The notes: generated by a model not told the origin, from the sequence alone. Shown: positions 1 through 6,814, numbered from the stretch's first letter. The stretch is 8,382 nt of DNA from JBFGFG01 sp041627475 (GCA_041627475.1 JBFKQZ010000137.1:1-8382); one strand, 5' to 3'. Numbers and translations are program-made.

Positions 1-1013
1 ACGGTGAACCCGGTGCACAGGGCGAGCGCGTCGAGCTCGACGGTGCGACCGTCGGTCAGCTCGATCCCGTGCGGGAGGACGCGCGCGATCCCGGTGGTCT
101 CCACCGTCACGTGGTCCTGCGTCAGGGCGGGGTAGTAGTCGTCGCTGCGCAGCACGCGCTTGCAGCCGAACGTGTAGTCGGGCGTGAGCGTCCGGCGGAG
201 GACCGGGTCCTTCACCTGCCGGCGCAGCTGGGCGCGGGCGAGCCCCTCGCCGAACCGGTTCATCGGGTGGTCGGCCAGGAAGGCGCTGTGGAAGAACTCG
301 TGCTCGACGTAGATCGCCCTGCGGAAGGCCGCACGGACGCCGGGCACGTTGCGGAACGCGAACCGCTCGGCGGCGGTGAAGGCGCGGTCGAGCCGGGGGA
401 TCACCCACGGTGCCGTCCGCTGGAACACGGTCAGGTCGCCGACGACCTTCGCGAGCTCCGGGACCAGCTGGATCGCGCTCGCGCCGGTCCCGATCGTGCC
501 GACGCGTCGGCCGTCGAGCGGCACGTCGTGGTCCCACCGCGACGAGTGCAGGACCGGACCGGCGAAGTCGTGGAGCCCGTCGATGTCGGGGTACTTCGGG
601 TCCTTCAGCGGTCCGACCGCGTTGACGACGACCTCCGCCTCGACCTCGCGGCCGTCGGCCGCGACCAGCGTCCACGTCGCCGTCGCGTCGTCCCAGGTGG
701 CCCGGCGGACGTCGAAGCCGAACCGGGTCCGCGCGCGCAGGCCGTGCTTCGCCACGACGCGATCGAGGTAGGCGCGGATCTCGGGCTGCCGGGCGTAGTG
801 GCGCGACCAGTCGGGATTCGGCTCGTCGGCCAGTGAGTACAGGTGCGCCGGGACGTCGCAGGCCGCCCCCGGGTACGTGTTGTCGCGCCACGTGCCCCCG
901 GTGTCCTCGAAGCGTTCGAGCAGGACGACGTCCTCGACGCCATCACGCAGCAGGCGGATCGCCGCGGCGATCCCGCCGAAGCCGGTGCCGACGATGGCGA
1001 CGCGGATGCCCAC
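1..1013 (-). CDS. Baeyer-Villiger-type flavin monooxygenase, N-terminal 337 residues (3' end outside window)
   Basis: Predicted FAD- and NADPH-dependent monooxygenase that would insert one oxygen atom into a ketone or oxidise a heteroatom; probably soluble and cytoplasmic. Visible in order: an N-terminal FAD Rossmann motif GTGFGG (residues 9-14); GGTWRDNTYPGAACD (39-53), typical of this family; the type I Baeyer-Villiger fingerprint FxGxxxHxxxW[P/D], present as FAGPVLHSSRWD (150-161); a second, NADPH-binding Rossmann motif GTGASA (175-180); and CTGF (333-336), matching the family's [A/C]TGF motif. Family members are about 490-550 residues, so roughly the last third lies beyond base 1. The GTG start is chosen because the Rossmann motif follows within nine residues and an in-frame stop (1041-1043) lies ten codons upstream; the Shine-Dalgarno sequence is weak. 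Its promoter and probable operator lie just upstream. The family and fingerprint are clear; the substrate cannot be told from sequence. Confidence 0.93.
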   Translation of the reverse strand, partial: MGIRVAIVGTGFGGIAAAIRLLRDGVEDVVLLERFEDTGGTWRDNTYPGAACDVPAHLYSLADEPNPDWSRHYARQPEIRAYLDRVVAKHGLRARTRFGFDVRRATWDDATATWTLVAADGREVEAEVVVNAVGPLKDPKYPDIDGLHDFAGPVLHSSRWDHDVPLDGRRVGTIGTGASAIQLVPELAKVVGDLTVFQRTAPWVIPRLDRAFTAAERFAFRNVPGVRAAFRRAIYVEHEFFHSAFLADHPMNRFGEGLARAQLRRQVKDPVLRRTLTPDYTFGCKRVLRSDDYYPALTQDHVTVETTGIARVLPHGIELTDGRTVELDALALCTGFT

Positions 1014-1023
1014 GGGGTGCCCC

Positions 1024-1050
1024 AGGTTGTTGAACGATGTTCAGCAACCT
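1024..1050. promoter_or_regulatory. Inverted repeat, probable TetR-family-type operator
   Basis: A 12-bp arm AGGTTGTTGAAC (1024-1035), a 3-bp centre GAT, and a 12-bp arm GTTCAGCAACCT (1039-1050) pair at 11 of 12 positions; the one mismatch is 1030/1044. The symmetric core TTGAAC-N3-GTTCA is the size and form of many TetR-family operators. It covers the -10 box and the predicted start point of the monooxygenase promoter, the expected place for a repressor that blocks polymerase. No regulator gene is visible in the window. A leader RNA hairpin is a less likely reading, because the predicted transcript would start inside the repeat. Confidence 0.65.
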
Positions 1051-1074
1051 ATGCAGGCGACAATGTGACGTCAA
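1046..1074 (-). promoter_or_regulatory. Probable sigma-70-type promoter of the monooxygenase gene
   Basis: Read on the minus strand, TTGACG (1074-1069) and TAGGTT (1051-1046) are separated by exactly 17 nt. The -35 matches TTGACA at five of six positions and the -10 fits the actinobacterial TANNNT form. Transcription would begin near 1039, giving a leader of about 26 nt before the GTG start at 1013. Both boxes are overlapped by symmetric sequences, which suggests regulated rather than constitutive expression. The boxes are seen directly; promoter activity is inferred. Confidence 0.65.
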
Positions 1075-1084
1075 GTGACGTCAC
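1065..1084. promoter_or_regulatory. Two TGACGTCA palindromes in tandem at the -35 region
   Basis: The 8-bp palindrome TGACGTCA occurs at 1066-1073 and 1076-1083, ten bases apart, so on the same face of the helix. Both copies are preceded by G, and the second extends to the perfect 10-bp palindrome GTGACGTCAC. The whole 20-bp block is symmetric at 18 of 20 positions. It covers the -35 box of the monooxygenase promoter and lies 16 bp beyond the ilvE stop. It could bind a second regulator. Alternatively it could fold in ilvE mRNA as a 7-bp stem with a 6-nt loop and help end that transcript; no U-run follows. Confidence 0.5.
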
Positions 1085-1099
1085 GGTCCTGGCTCGCGG

Positions 1100-2110
1100 T
1101 CAGCCGACGGGCTCGAGCCAGCCGTGGGTGTCCTCGGCCTCGCCACGGTGCAGGGCGGTGAGTGCGTCGCGCAGCTCGAGGACGTTGTCGCCGACCTCGG
1201 CGTCGTTGAACGTCACGGTCCGGCCGTCGGCCCACAGCAGCGTGCCCACCGGGGCGAGGACCGCCGCCGTCCCCGACAGGGCCGCCTCGCCGCCGTTCTC
1301 GGCCCAGGCGACGACGTCGTCGATCGTCAGCTGTGCCTCCTCGACCTTGCGGCCGCCGTCCCGGGCGAGCTGGAGGATCGAGTCGCGCGTGACGCCCGGC
1401 AGCAGGGAGCCGTCGAGCTCCGGCGTGACCACGTGGTCCCCGTCGATCAGCAGGAGGTTCGCCGCGCCGGTCTCGGTGACCTTGCCACCGGGGGCGAACA
1501 GCACCTGGTCCACGCCGTGCTCGGCCTTCGCGTCCAGCGTCGGGCCGAGGGCCATCGCGTAGTTCGCGCCGGACTTGACCTGGCCGAACTGCGGCGTCGA
1601 GCGGGGGAGGTCCTCCTCCACCAGGAGCGACAGCGGCCGCACCCCGCCGGCGAAGTAGTCGCCCACCGGGGAGGGCAGGACGTACAGCAGGGCGCTCGAG
1701 GACGGCGAGGCCGCCGCGCCGATGTTGGGCAGCGTCCCGATCAGGGTCGGCCGCAGGTACAGCGAGCCGGGCTGCTCCGGGACCTGGTCGAGGTTCGCGG
1801 CCACGATGTCGCGGAGCATCCCGTGCAGCAGCTCCGCCGGCGGCACCGGCAGCCGGAGGATCGCCGCGCTCTGCCGCATCCGCTCGACGTGCCGGGCGCC
1901 GCGGAAGATCCGCACGGTGCCGTCGGTGCCGCGGTGCGCCTTCAGGCCCTCGAAGCAGGCCGAGCAGTAGTGCAGCACGTGCGCCGCGGGGTGCAGTCGC
2001 AGGTCCTCGACCGGCACGACCTCGGCGTCGCCGAACGTCCCGTCGACCGCCCGTGCGACGGTCATCGTCGGGGCGAACACGGATCCGAAGGCGGGCGCTT
2101 TGGCGGACAC
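1100..2110 (-). CDS. ilvE: Branched-chain amino acid aminotransferase
   Basis: PLP-dependent fold-type IV transaminase. It interconverts leucine, isoleucine and valine with their 2-oxo acids using glutamate/2-oxoglutarate, the last step of branched-chain amino acid synthesis, in the cytoplasm. The 336 residues are a full-length family member. Visible: HYCSACFEGLKAHR (47-60), matching the family's HYxxxxFEGLKAxR; VKSGANYA (178-185), with the expected Schiff-base lysine K179; VTETGAANLL (211-220), with PLP-contacting glutamate E213; and LLPGVTRDSIL (236-246). The GTG start at 2110 is chosen because GAGGAG lies 6 nt before it. The reading frame continues upstream to 2380, but that part is Arg/Pro-rich, lacks family similarity and would overlap the divergent gene. 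The gene sits 86 bp upstream of the monooxygenase on the same strand, which has its own promoter, so the two are probably separately controlled. Confidence 0.95.
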   Translation of the reverse strand: MSAKAPAFGSVFAPTMTVARAVDGTFGDAEVVPVEDLRLHPAAHVLHYCSACFEGLKAHRGTDGTVRIFRGARHVERMRQSAAILRLPVPPAELLHGMLRDIVAANLDQVPEQPGSLYLRPTLIGTLPNIGAAASPSSSALLYVLPSPVGDYFAGGVRPLSLLVEEDLPRSTPQFGQVKSGANYAMALGPTLDAKAEHGVDQVLFAPGGKVTETGAANLLLIDGDHVVTPELDGSLLPGVTRDSILQLARDGGRKVEEAQLTIDDVVAWAENGGEAALSGTAAVLAPVGTLLWADGRTVTFNDAEVGDNVLELRDALTALHRGEAEDTHGWLEPVG

Positions 2111-2144
2111 GGCGGGCTCCTCGTCGTTCGGCTGCTGCGCGGGC

Positions 2145-2174
2145 AGGCTAGGCGGCCGCGCGGGGTGCCGTCCG
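2145..2174 (-). promoter_or_regulatory. Candidate ilvE promoter
   Basis: On the minus strand, TAGCCT (2150-2145) fits the TANNNT -10 form. CGGACG (2174-2169), with only the GAC core matching TTGACA, lies 18 nt upstream. The start point would be near 2138, leaving a leader of about 27 nt that contains the strong GAGGAG ribosome site. No room remains for an attenuator or riboswitch if this start is used. The -10 is reasonable and the -35 weak. Confidence 0.35.
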
Positions 2175-2274
2175 CGGCTCGCGTCGACACCTCCTCGACA
2201 TTGTCCCCGAGCAGGCAGGAGTCGCCGTCCCGCACGGCGAAGACCTCGTGGACACCACCACGACGGAGGCGGAC

Positions 2275-3261
2275 ATGCGGGAGGGAGCCGGGCCGCGGCC
2301 GTCGTCGCACGCCACCGCCAGGCTCGCCGGCGACGTCCGGGACGAGGTCGCCGAGCTGCGCGGTTCGCTGCGCGCGGCACTCGACGAGGCCGAGCGCCTC
2401 GCGACCGAGGGGCACCGTGACCTGGCGGCCGCCGTGCTCGAGGAGCAGCGCGTCGCCCTGACCCACCTCCACGAGCGGCTGTCCCAGCGGATCGCGGGTG
2501 CTGCCGTCGAGCGCGAGGCGGAGCACGTCGTCGGCGTCGCGTGCACGACCCCGCCGAGCGCGTCGCTCGTCCCCGTGCGGTCGGTCGACGCCCCGCCGGT
2601 CACGCCGCCCCCGTCCGAGGGCGCTGACGCCCCCTCGCCCTCGGGTGACCCCGTGGTACTCCGCCTGCTGGCCTCGGCCGCGGCCGCGGTCGTGGGCATC
2701 GCGATCCTGCTGTCGCCCGGGGGCCACGTCCTGCGCGTGGCCGGGTGGACCACGGTGGCCCCGGCGACGGGGACGCCGGTCGTCGGTGCCTCGGACGCCG
2801 GCCTCGCCGAGGCGGTCGGGGGGACGTCGCTCGCGGCGCGGCGGGCACCCTCCGACGCCGTCCCGCCCGCGGACCGGGCGATCACGACCGAGCCCAGTCC
2901 GGTGCCGACCGCCGACCCGGGCACCGTCGCGGCGACCGAGCAGCTCGCGCTGCTCGAGGTGAGGGACCTCGTGCGTCGACTGGCGGAGGACGAGGACGCG
3001 CCACCGACGGTCGGTGGGACCGACCGGCCGCCGGCCGCCGCTCCGGGCCCGGACGAGGCACCGGACGGCGGGCCCGCCCCCGGGCCGACCCCGCTGCCGA
3101 CGGCGCCCACCCCCGAGGCCGACGAGGACGAGGAACCGGGGACGCAGGGCGGTCAGGTCCCGGGTGCCGACGAGCAGGCAGGCGTCACGCCCGACAGCGG
3201 CGCCGTTGACGGAGCCGTCGTGGCCGACCCGACCGTCGAGCGCCCGGGCCCCGCCCGGTAG
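2275..3261 (+). CDS. Uncharacterised single-pass membrane protein with Pro/acid-rich C-terminal tail
   Basis: I do not recognise this 328-residue protein. It has three parts. An N-terminal region (about 15-80) is rich in Ala, Leu, Glu and Arg, probably helical and possibly coiled-coil. One hydrophobic segment (about 127-147, LLASAAAAVVGIAILL) should cross the membrane. A long C-terminal part follows, with a short charged helix (about 222-241) and a low-complexity Pro/Gly/Asp/Glu tail (about 245-328) likely to be disordered. There is no signal peptide, so the N-terminus may be cytoplasmic and the tail outside, but flanking charges do not settle the topology. The ATG start has GGAGG 5 nt upstream; a GTG nine codons earlier (2248) has no good ribosome site. 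It is divergent from ilvE and 79 bp upstream of the next gene. The start and continuous frame support a real gene; the function is unknown. Confidence 0.75.
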   Translation: MREGAGPRPSSHATARLAGDVRDEVAELRGSLRAALDEAERLATEGHRDLAAAVLEEQRVALTHLHERLSQRIAGAAVEREAEHVVGVACTTPPSASLVPVRSVDAPPVTPPPSEGADAPSPSGDPVVLRLLASAAAAVVGIAILLSPGGHVLRVAGWTTVAPATGTPVVGASDAGLAEAVGGTSLAARRAPSDAVPPADRAITTEPSPVPTADPGTVAATEQLALLEVRDLVRRLAEDEDAPPTVGGTDRPPAAAPGPDEAPDGGPAPGPTPLPTAPTPEADEDEEPGTQGGQVPGADEQAGVTPDSGAVDGAVVADPTVERPGPAR

Positions 3262-3264
3262 GCT
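3236..3264 (+). promoter_or_regulatory. Possible promoter for the small membrane protein - metalloprotease - tilS genes
   Basis: TAGGCT (3259-3264), overlapping the stop codon of the preceding gene, fits TANNNT. TCGAGC (3236-3241) lies 17 nt upstream with three of six -35 matches. It would give a leader of about 70 nt. This is weak evidence; read-through from the upstream gene is equally possible. Confidence 0.25.
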
Positions 3265-3340
3265 CTCGGCGCGGCCGCCCCGGCGGTCGCCGGTGCGCCC
3301 ACGCGCACGAACCGTCCCGTGAGTAGAAGGCGAATCGCGC

Positions 3341-3661
3341 ATGCGCCGTCGACTGGCCACGATCCTCACCGCCGCGCTGCTGGGCAGCGCGCTGCTGCTG
3401 CCCCTCACCGCGCTGCCGGCGATGGGCGCCGACTCCGTCGCCGTCCTCGCGGCGCAGGGCCCGACCTCGACCGAGGGCCTCGACCCGATGTCGCCCGACG
3501 ACGAGGACAACGAGTTCGCGCCCGCCCAGTACGAGCCGAACTGGACCTGGCGAGCGGGCGGCAAGGGCCTCCTCGCCCTGTTCCTCGCCATCACCGGCTA
3601 CCTCGGCCTGATGTACTACCTGCGCGTGGCACGGCCGCGGCAGCGGAGCGAGCAGTCCTGA
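3341..3661 (+). CDS. Small membrane-anchored extracytoplasmic protein, function unknown
   Basis: This 106-residue protein is not recognised by name. It begins with a textbook signal sequence: MRRRL, a hydrophobic core of about 20 residues, and a likely cleavage site near PAMG-A (after residue 29). The mature part is acidic (LDPMSPDDEDNEFAP, 47-61) with an aromatic stretch (YEPNWTW, 64-70) just before a hydrophobic segment (about 75-95). It ends in a basic tail RVARPRQR, so it should be a type I anchored protein with about 45 residues outside the cell and a short cytoplasmic tail. The ATG is placed by the signal sequence; AAGG lies a rather long 10 nt upstream. Its stop is 2 nt from the metalloprotease start, which implies co-translation and suggests a linked role. 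Many actinobacteria carry a D-Ala-D-Ala carboxypeptidase gene near this position; no such domain is present here. Confidence 0.8.
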   Translation: MRRRLATILTAALLGSALLLPLTALPAMGADSVAVLAAQGPTSTEGLDPMSPDDEDNEFAPAQYEPNWTWRAGGKGLLALFLAITGYLGLMYYLRVARPRQRSEQS

Positions 3662-3663
3662 CG

Positions 3664-4695
3664 ATGCCGGGCGGCGCGTCCGGCGGCCTGGTCGACCTGC
3701 GCGTCGCGCGTGCCGCGGCACGGCTCGTCATGCCGACCGCGACGACGTCGCCCGCGGCGGCAGCGCACCTGCGCTCGGCCGTCCGCGAGGAGCTCCCGGC
3801 GATCGACGCGGCCGCTCGAGGCTGGACCCGGCTCGGCGTCGACCTCCCGCCGACCGAGGTGCGCGTGGTCGGCCGAATGGGATGGATCGAGGCGAACCTC
3901 GGTGTCGTCGGGGCGATCCTCGACCGTGCTGCTGCCCGCCTGCCCACCCGCCCGGCCGGCAGCGCGCAGGTCGTCGCCGTCCAGCTCGGCACGCTCTTCG
4001 GGCTGCTGTCGACCCGTGTCCTCGGACAGTTCGTGCTGCCGCTCGCAGGCCCCGGCGCCGGACAGCTCGTGGTCGTCGGCCCCAACGTGCTCGACCTCGC
4101 CGAGCGCTCGCCCGAGGTGGCGGACGACCTGCGGCGGACCGTGCTGCTGCACGAGGTCGCGCACAGGCTGCAGTTCGACGGCGTGCCGTGGCTGGGTGCG
4201 CACCTGCGTGACCTCGTGGCCAGCTACCTCGACCAGGGGCCGACCGACCCGGCGAGCCTCCTGCGGATCGTGCAGCGCCTCCCCGGTGCCGTCGTCGATG
4301 CGCTCCGGGGCGGTGGCGTCGAGCCGATCATGCAGGCGCTGCTGACCGCGGCCCAGGTCACGACGCTGGACCGGGCGCAGGCGCTGATGTCCCTGCTCGA
4401 GGGGCACGGCAACGCGACGATGCACCTGGCCACCGCGGAGGTCGTCGACGACCCCGAGGGCGTCGAGGAGGCACTCGCCGCACGTCGCGACGACCTGGCT
4501 GGCAAGGTGCTGCGACAGGTCGTGGGCCTGCAGCGCAAGCAGCGGCAGTACGCGGAGGGGGAGGCGTTCGTGCGCCACGTCGTGGACGAGGCCGGCGTGC
4601 CCGGTCTCAACCGTGCCTTCGAGCGGCCGGAGCACCTGCCGACGATGGACGAGATCGGCGACCCCGCGTCCTGGCTGACGCGCACGGTCGCGTGA
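3664..4695 (+). CDS. DUF2342-type zinc-dependent metalloprotease (putative)
   Basis: A 343-residue protein of the actinobacterial family annotated as zinc-dependent metalloprotease or 'coenzyme F420 biosynthesis-associated' (TIGR03624/DUF2342). The assignment rests on the HEVAH zinc motif (163-167) within TVLLHEVAHRLQF, on SLLEGHGN (243-250), where E246 may be a further metal ligand, on the later RKQRQYAEGEAFV (291-303), and on its place directly before tilS. No signal peptide or clear membrane segment is present, so a cytoplasmic location is likely. The substrate is unknown, and the F420 link comes from co-occurrence rather than demonstrated chemistry. The ATG is 2 nt after the preceding stop without a strong ribosome site, and the stop overlaps the tilS start by 4 nt; both favour translational coupling. 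The open frame extends back to 3319 but only as a shadow of the preceding gene. The family is secure; peptidase activity is an inference from HEXXH. Confidence 0.9.
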   Translation: MPGGASGGLVDLRVARAAARLVMPTATTSPAAAAHLRSAVREELPAIDAAARGWTRLGVDLPPTEVRVVGRMGWIEANLGVVGAILDRAAARLPTRPAGSAQVVAVQLGTLFGLLSTRVLGQFVLPLAGPGAGQLVVVGPNVLDLAERSPEVADDLRRTVLLHEVAHRLQFDGVPWLGAHLRDLVASYLDQGPTDPASLLRIVQRLPGAVVDALRGGGVEPIMQALLTAAQVTTLDRAQALMSLLEGHGNATMHLATAEVVDDPEGVEEALAARRDDLAGKVLRQVVGLQRKQRQYAEGEAFVRHVVDEAGVPGLNRAFERPEHLPTMDEIGDPASWLTRTVA

Positions 4696-6176
4696 GCACG
4701 GCGGGCAGCGGCGAGGGGGCCACGCGACGACCGTGGCCGACCAGCGGACCGCTCCCGCCCGGCCAGCCCCGCGGCGTGCTCGTCGACGAGGTCCGCCGCG
4801 TCCTGCGGGCAGTACCGCGCGACGCCGCGGCGCTCGTGGCGAGCTCCGGTGGCCCCGACTCCGCAGCACTGGCGTTCCTCGCCTCCGAGGCGCGGCCAGA
4901 CCTCCGCTTGACGCTCGGCCACGTCCGGCACGGCCTGCGCGACGACAGTCGCGACCTGGCCGCCGTGAAGGCACACGCGCAGTGGCTCGGTGCAGAGCTC
5001 GTGGTCACCGAGGTGCACGTGGCCGGCGAGGGCGGGCTCGAGGCCGCGGCGCGAGCGCACCGCTACGCCGCCCTGCGCCGGCAGGCCGCCGATGTCGGGG
5101 CGGGGTGGATCCTGCTCGGCCACTCGGCGGAGGACCAGGCGGAGACGGTGCTGCTGCGGCTCCTGCGAGGCACCGGGGTCGCCGGCCTGTCGGCGATGTC
5201 CCCCGTCCGCGGGGGGCTGGTCCGCCCCCTGCTGCACCTGCGCCGCCGGGACCTCGCGAAGTTCGTGCTCTACGAGGGGCTCCCGGTCGCGCGCGACCCG
5301 ACCAACGAGGACCCGTCGATCGCGCGGGTCCTGGTGCGCAAGCGCCTGCTGCCCGTGCTGGAGGAGTTCGGCGGCGACCCGGTGGCGGCCATCGCCCGGC
5401 TCGCCGACCTCGCCCGCGCCGACGCGGCCGCGCTCGACCGGCTGGCCGACGAGGTGACGGAGCAGGCGCTCGTGCGCTACGGGCCTGCCGTGGCCGTGCG
5501 CGACGACCTGCTCGCCGAGCTCGAACCCGCGCTCGCCGCCCGGGTGCTGCGCGCGGCGGTGACGGCCGCCCGTCCGAGCGACGCGCCGCCGACCGCGGCG
5601 CAGGTCGCGGACCTCGCGGAGCTCAGCGTGGGCTCGGCCGTGGACCTCCCCGACGTCACCGCGACCCGGGGCGGTGGGTGGATCGCGCTCGTTCCCCGTG
5701 ACGTCGCGACCCCGCCCGTCCGACCGCTGGTGCTGCCCGGCACCACGCGGTGGGACGCCACGGGGGTCCAGGTCGACACGATCACCGAGCAGGCCGTCGA
5801 CGGTGACGGCCAGCTGCGGCTGGTCATCGACGGCGGCTGGACGCCGCCCGAGCTCGAGCCCGAGCCAGCGGCCCTGCCCCCCGGCGCGACCCCCGAGTAC
5901 GGCGTGCTGCTGGCGGGTCGGCTGCCGACCGAGCCCGTCCTCCGCCCGCGTCGCCCGGGCGACCGGGTCGTCACGGCGGGCGGCACCCGCAAGCTCCAGG
6001 ACGAGCTGGTCGACGCCGGGGTGCCCCGCGCCGTCCGAGACCTCGTCCCCGTGCTCGCGGCCGGCGAGCGGGTGCTGTGGGTGCCGGGGATCACGGCCGA
6101 CGTGGACCTGGTCGAGCAGGGCCGCCGCGCACCGCAGGCCGCGCTGGTCGCCCGTGTGCTCCGACGCGACGGCTGA
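4692..6176 (+). CDS. tilS: tRNA(Ile)-lysidine synthetase
   Basis: ATP-dependent enzyme that joins lysine to C34 of the CAU-anticodon tRNA-Ile, changing its reading from AUG to AUA; essential in nearly all bacteria and cytoplasmic. Visible: the N-type ATP pyrophosphatase P-loop SGGPDS (52-57); HVRHGLRDDS (77-86), the family's HVNHGLR region; GLEAAARAHRYAAL (115-128); GHSAEDQAETVLLRLLRG (143-160), the GHxxDDQxET region; and a C-terminal domain with RPRRPGDRV and the KLQDELVDAGVPRAVRD stretch (434-450). At 494 residues it is somewhat longer than compact homologues and has a family-like C-terminal domain. Two motif residues differ from the common form (N to R at 79, D to E at 148); both regions are otherwise intact. 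The GTG start overlaps the upstream stop (GTGA) and has no ribosome site, so coupling to the metalloprotease is likely. A later GTG at codon 29 is a possible alternative, since the first 28 residues are not conserved. Confidence 0.96.
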   Translation: MSTAGSGEGATRRPWPTSGPLPPGQPRGVLVDEVRRVLRAVPRDAAALVASSGGPDSAALAFLASEARPDLRLTLGHVRHGLRDDSRDLAAVKAHAQWLGAELVVTEVHVAGEGGLEAAARAHRYAALRRQAADVGAGWILLGHSAEDQAETVLLRLLRGTGVAGLSAMSPVRGGLVRPLLHLRRRDLAKFVLYEGLPVARDPTNEDPSIARVLVRKRLLPVLEEFGGDPVAAIARLADLARADAAALDRLADEVTEQALVRYGPAVAVRDDLLAELEPALAARVLRAAVTAARPSDAPPTAAQVADLAELSVGSAVDLPDVTATRGGGWIALVPRDVATPPVRPLVLPGTTRWDATGVQVDTITEQAVDGDGQLRLVIDGGWTPPELEPEPAALPPGATPEYGVLLAGRLPTEPVLRPRRPGDRVVTAGGTRKLQDELVDAGVPRAVRDLVPVLAAGERVLWVPGITADVDLVEQGRRAPQAALVARVLRRDG

Positions 6177-6182
6177 GGGCAC

Positions 6183-6188
6183 TACCGT
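6183..6188 (+). promoter_or_regulatory. Possible -10 element ahead of hpt
   Basis: TACCGT, seven bases after the tilS stop, fits TANNNT and would start transcription near 6195, about 29 nt before the hpt GTG. The matching -35 position (about 6160-6165, TCCGAC) is poor. hpt could therefore have its own promoter in addition to read-through from tilS; this is tentative. Confidence 0.3.
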
Positions 6189-6223
6189 CTGGGCTCCGCA
6201 CCGACCGGACCCGGGGACACGCC

Positions 6224-6814
6224 GTGCCAGAACCGCAGGTGGAGCAGGTCGATCTCGACGAGGCGACGTCGGCCATGCACCCGGACATCGCCAGCGTCCT
6301 CATCGACGAGGAGCGCATCGGTCGCCGGCTCGACGCGCTCGCCGCGGCGGTGGACCGTGACTACGCGGGCAAGGAGGTCCTGCTGGTCGGGGTCCTCAAG
6401 GGCGCGTTCATGGTGATGGCCGACTTCGCTCGCCGCCTGACGGTGCCCAACGCGGTCGACTTCATGGCGGTCTCGTCCTACGGCTCGGCGACGCGGTCCA
6501 GCGGCGTGGTCCGGATCCTCAAGGACCTCGACGCTGACATCGAGGACAAGCACGTCCTGATCGTCGAGGACATCATCGACTCCGGCCTGACGCTGGAGTA
6601 CCTCGTCCGCAACCTCCGTTCGCGCGGCCCCGCGAGCGTGGAGGTCCTGGCGCTGCTGACCAAGCCGTCGCGGCACGAGGTCGACGTGCCGTACCGCTAC
6701 GTCGGCTTCGAGGTCCCGGACGTGTTCGTGGTCGGCTACGGCCTCGACTTCGCCGAGCGCTACCGCGAGCTGCCCTACATCGGCACGCTCAAGGACGAGC
6801 TCATCCCCGGCTGA
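6224..6814 (+). CDS. hpt: Hypoxanthine (guanine) phosphoribosyltransferase
   Basis: Purine salvage enzyme converting hypoxanthine, and usually guanine, plus PRPP to IMP or GMP; cytoplasmic. The 196 residues match the family length. Visible: LKGAF (58-62), the first PRPP loop; SSYG (84-87), the flexible loop; the PRPP signature VEDIIDSGLTL (114-124) with its paired acidic residues; KPSR (147-150), with purine-contacting lysine K147; and the C-terminal VGYGLDFAERYRELPYIGTL (170-189). The GTG start has GGGGA 6 nt upstream. The open frame extends further back without family similarity, and the nearest ATG (6275) would shorten the leader of a normal-length protein. It follows tilS by 47 bp, a conserved order in Gram-positive bacteria, and is followed by a hairpin rather than directly by ftsH. 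Confidence 0.95.
   Translation: MPEPQVEQVDLDEATSAMHPDIASVLIDEERIGRRLDALAAAVDRDYAGKEVLLVGVLKGAFMVMADFARRLTVPNAVDFMAVSSYGSATRSSGVVRILKDLDADIEDKHVLIVEDIIDSGLTLEYLVRNLRSRGPASVEVLALLTKPSRHEVDVPYRYVGFEVPDVFVVGYGLDFAERYRELPYIGTLKDELIPG

Noticed and set aside
1065..1084. CRP-family site over the -35 of the monooxygenase promoter
   Set aside because: The half-sites GTGA and TCAC are separated by 2 bp rather than 6, so the spacing is wrong for CRP.
2111..2380. Longer ilvE start, adding 90 residues
   Set aside because: The extension is Arg/Pro-rich, overlaps the divergent gene, and the GTG at 2110 has GAGGAG at ideal spacing.
1124..2461. 445-codon open frame on the plus strand across ilvE
   Set aside because: Antisense to ilvE, whose motifs are clear; low-complexity Arg/Gly/Val composition and no recognisable domain.
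2062..3594. 510-codon minus-strand frame opposite the two membrane protein genes
   Set aside because: Overlaps ilvE in another frame, is extremely Arg/Gly-rich, and lacks a ribosome site; the plus-strand frames have signal, membrane and start-site features.
4224..6182. 652-codon open frame on the minus strand opposite tilS
   Set aside because: It is antisense to the well-supported tilS and metalloprotease genes, is rich in Arg/Gly/Ala/Asp without motifs, and is the kind of long stop-free shadow expected at this GC content.
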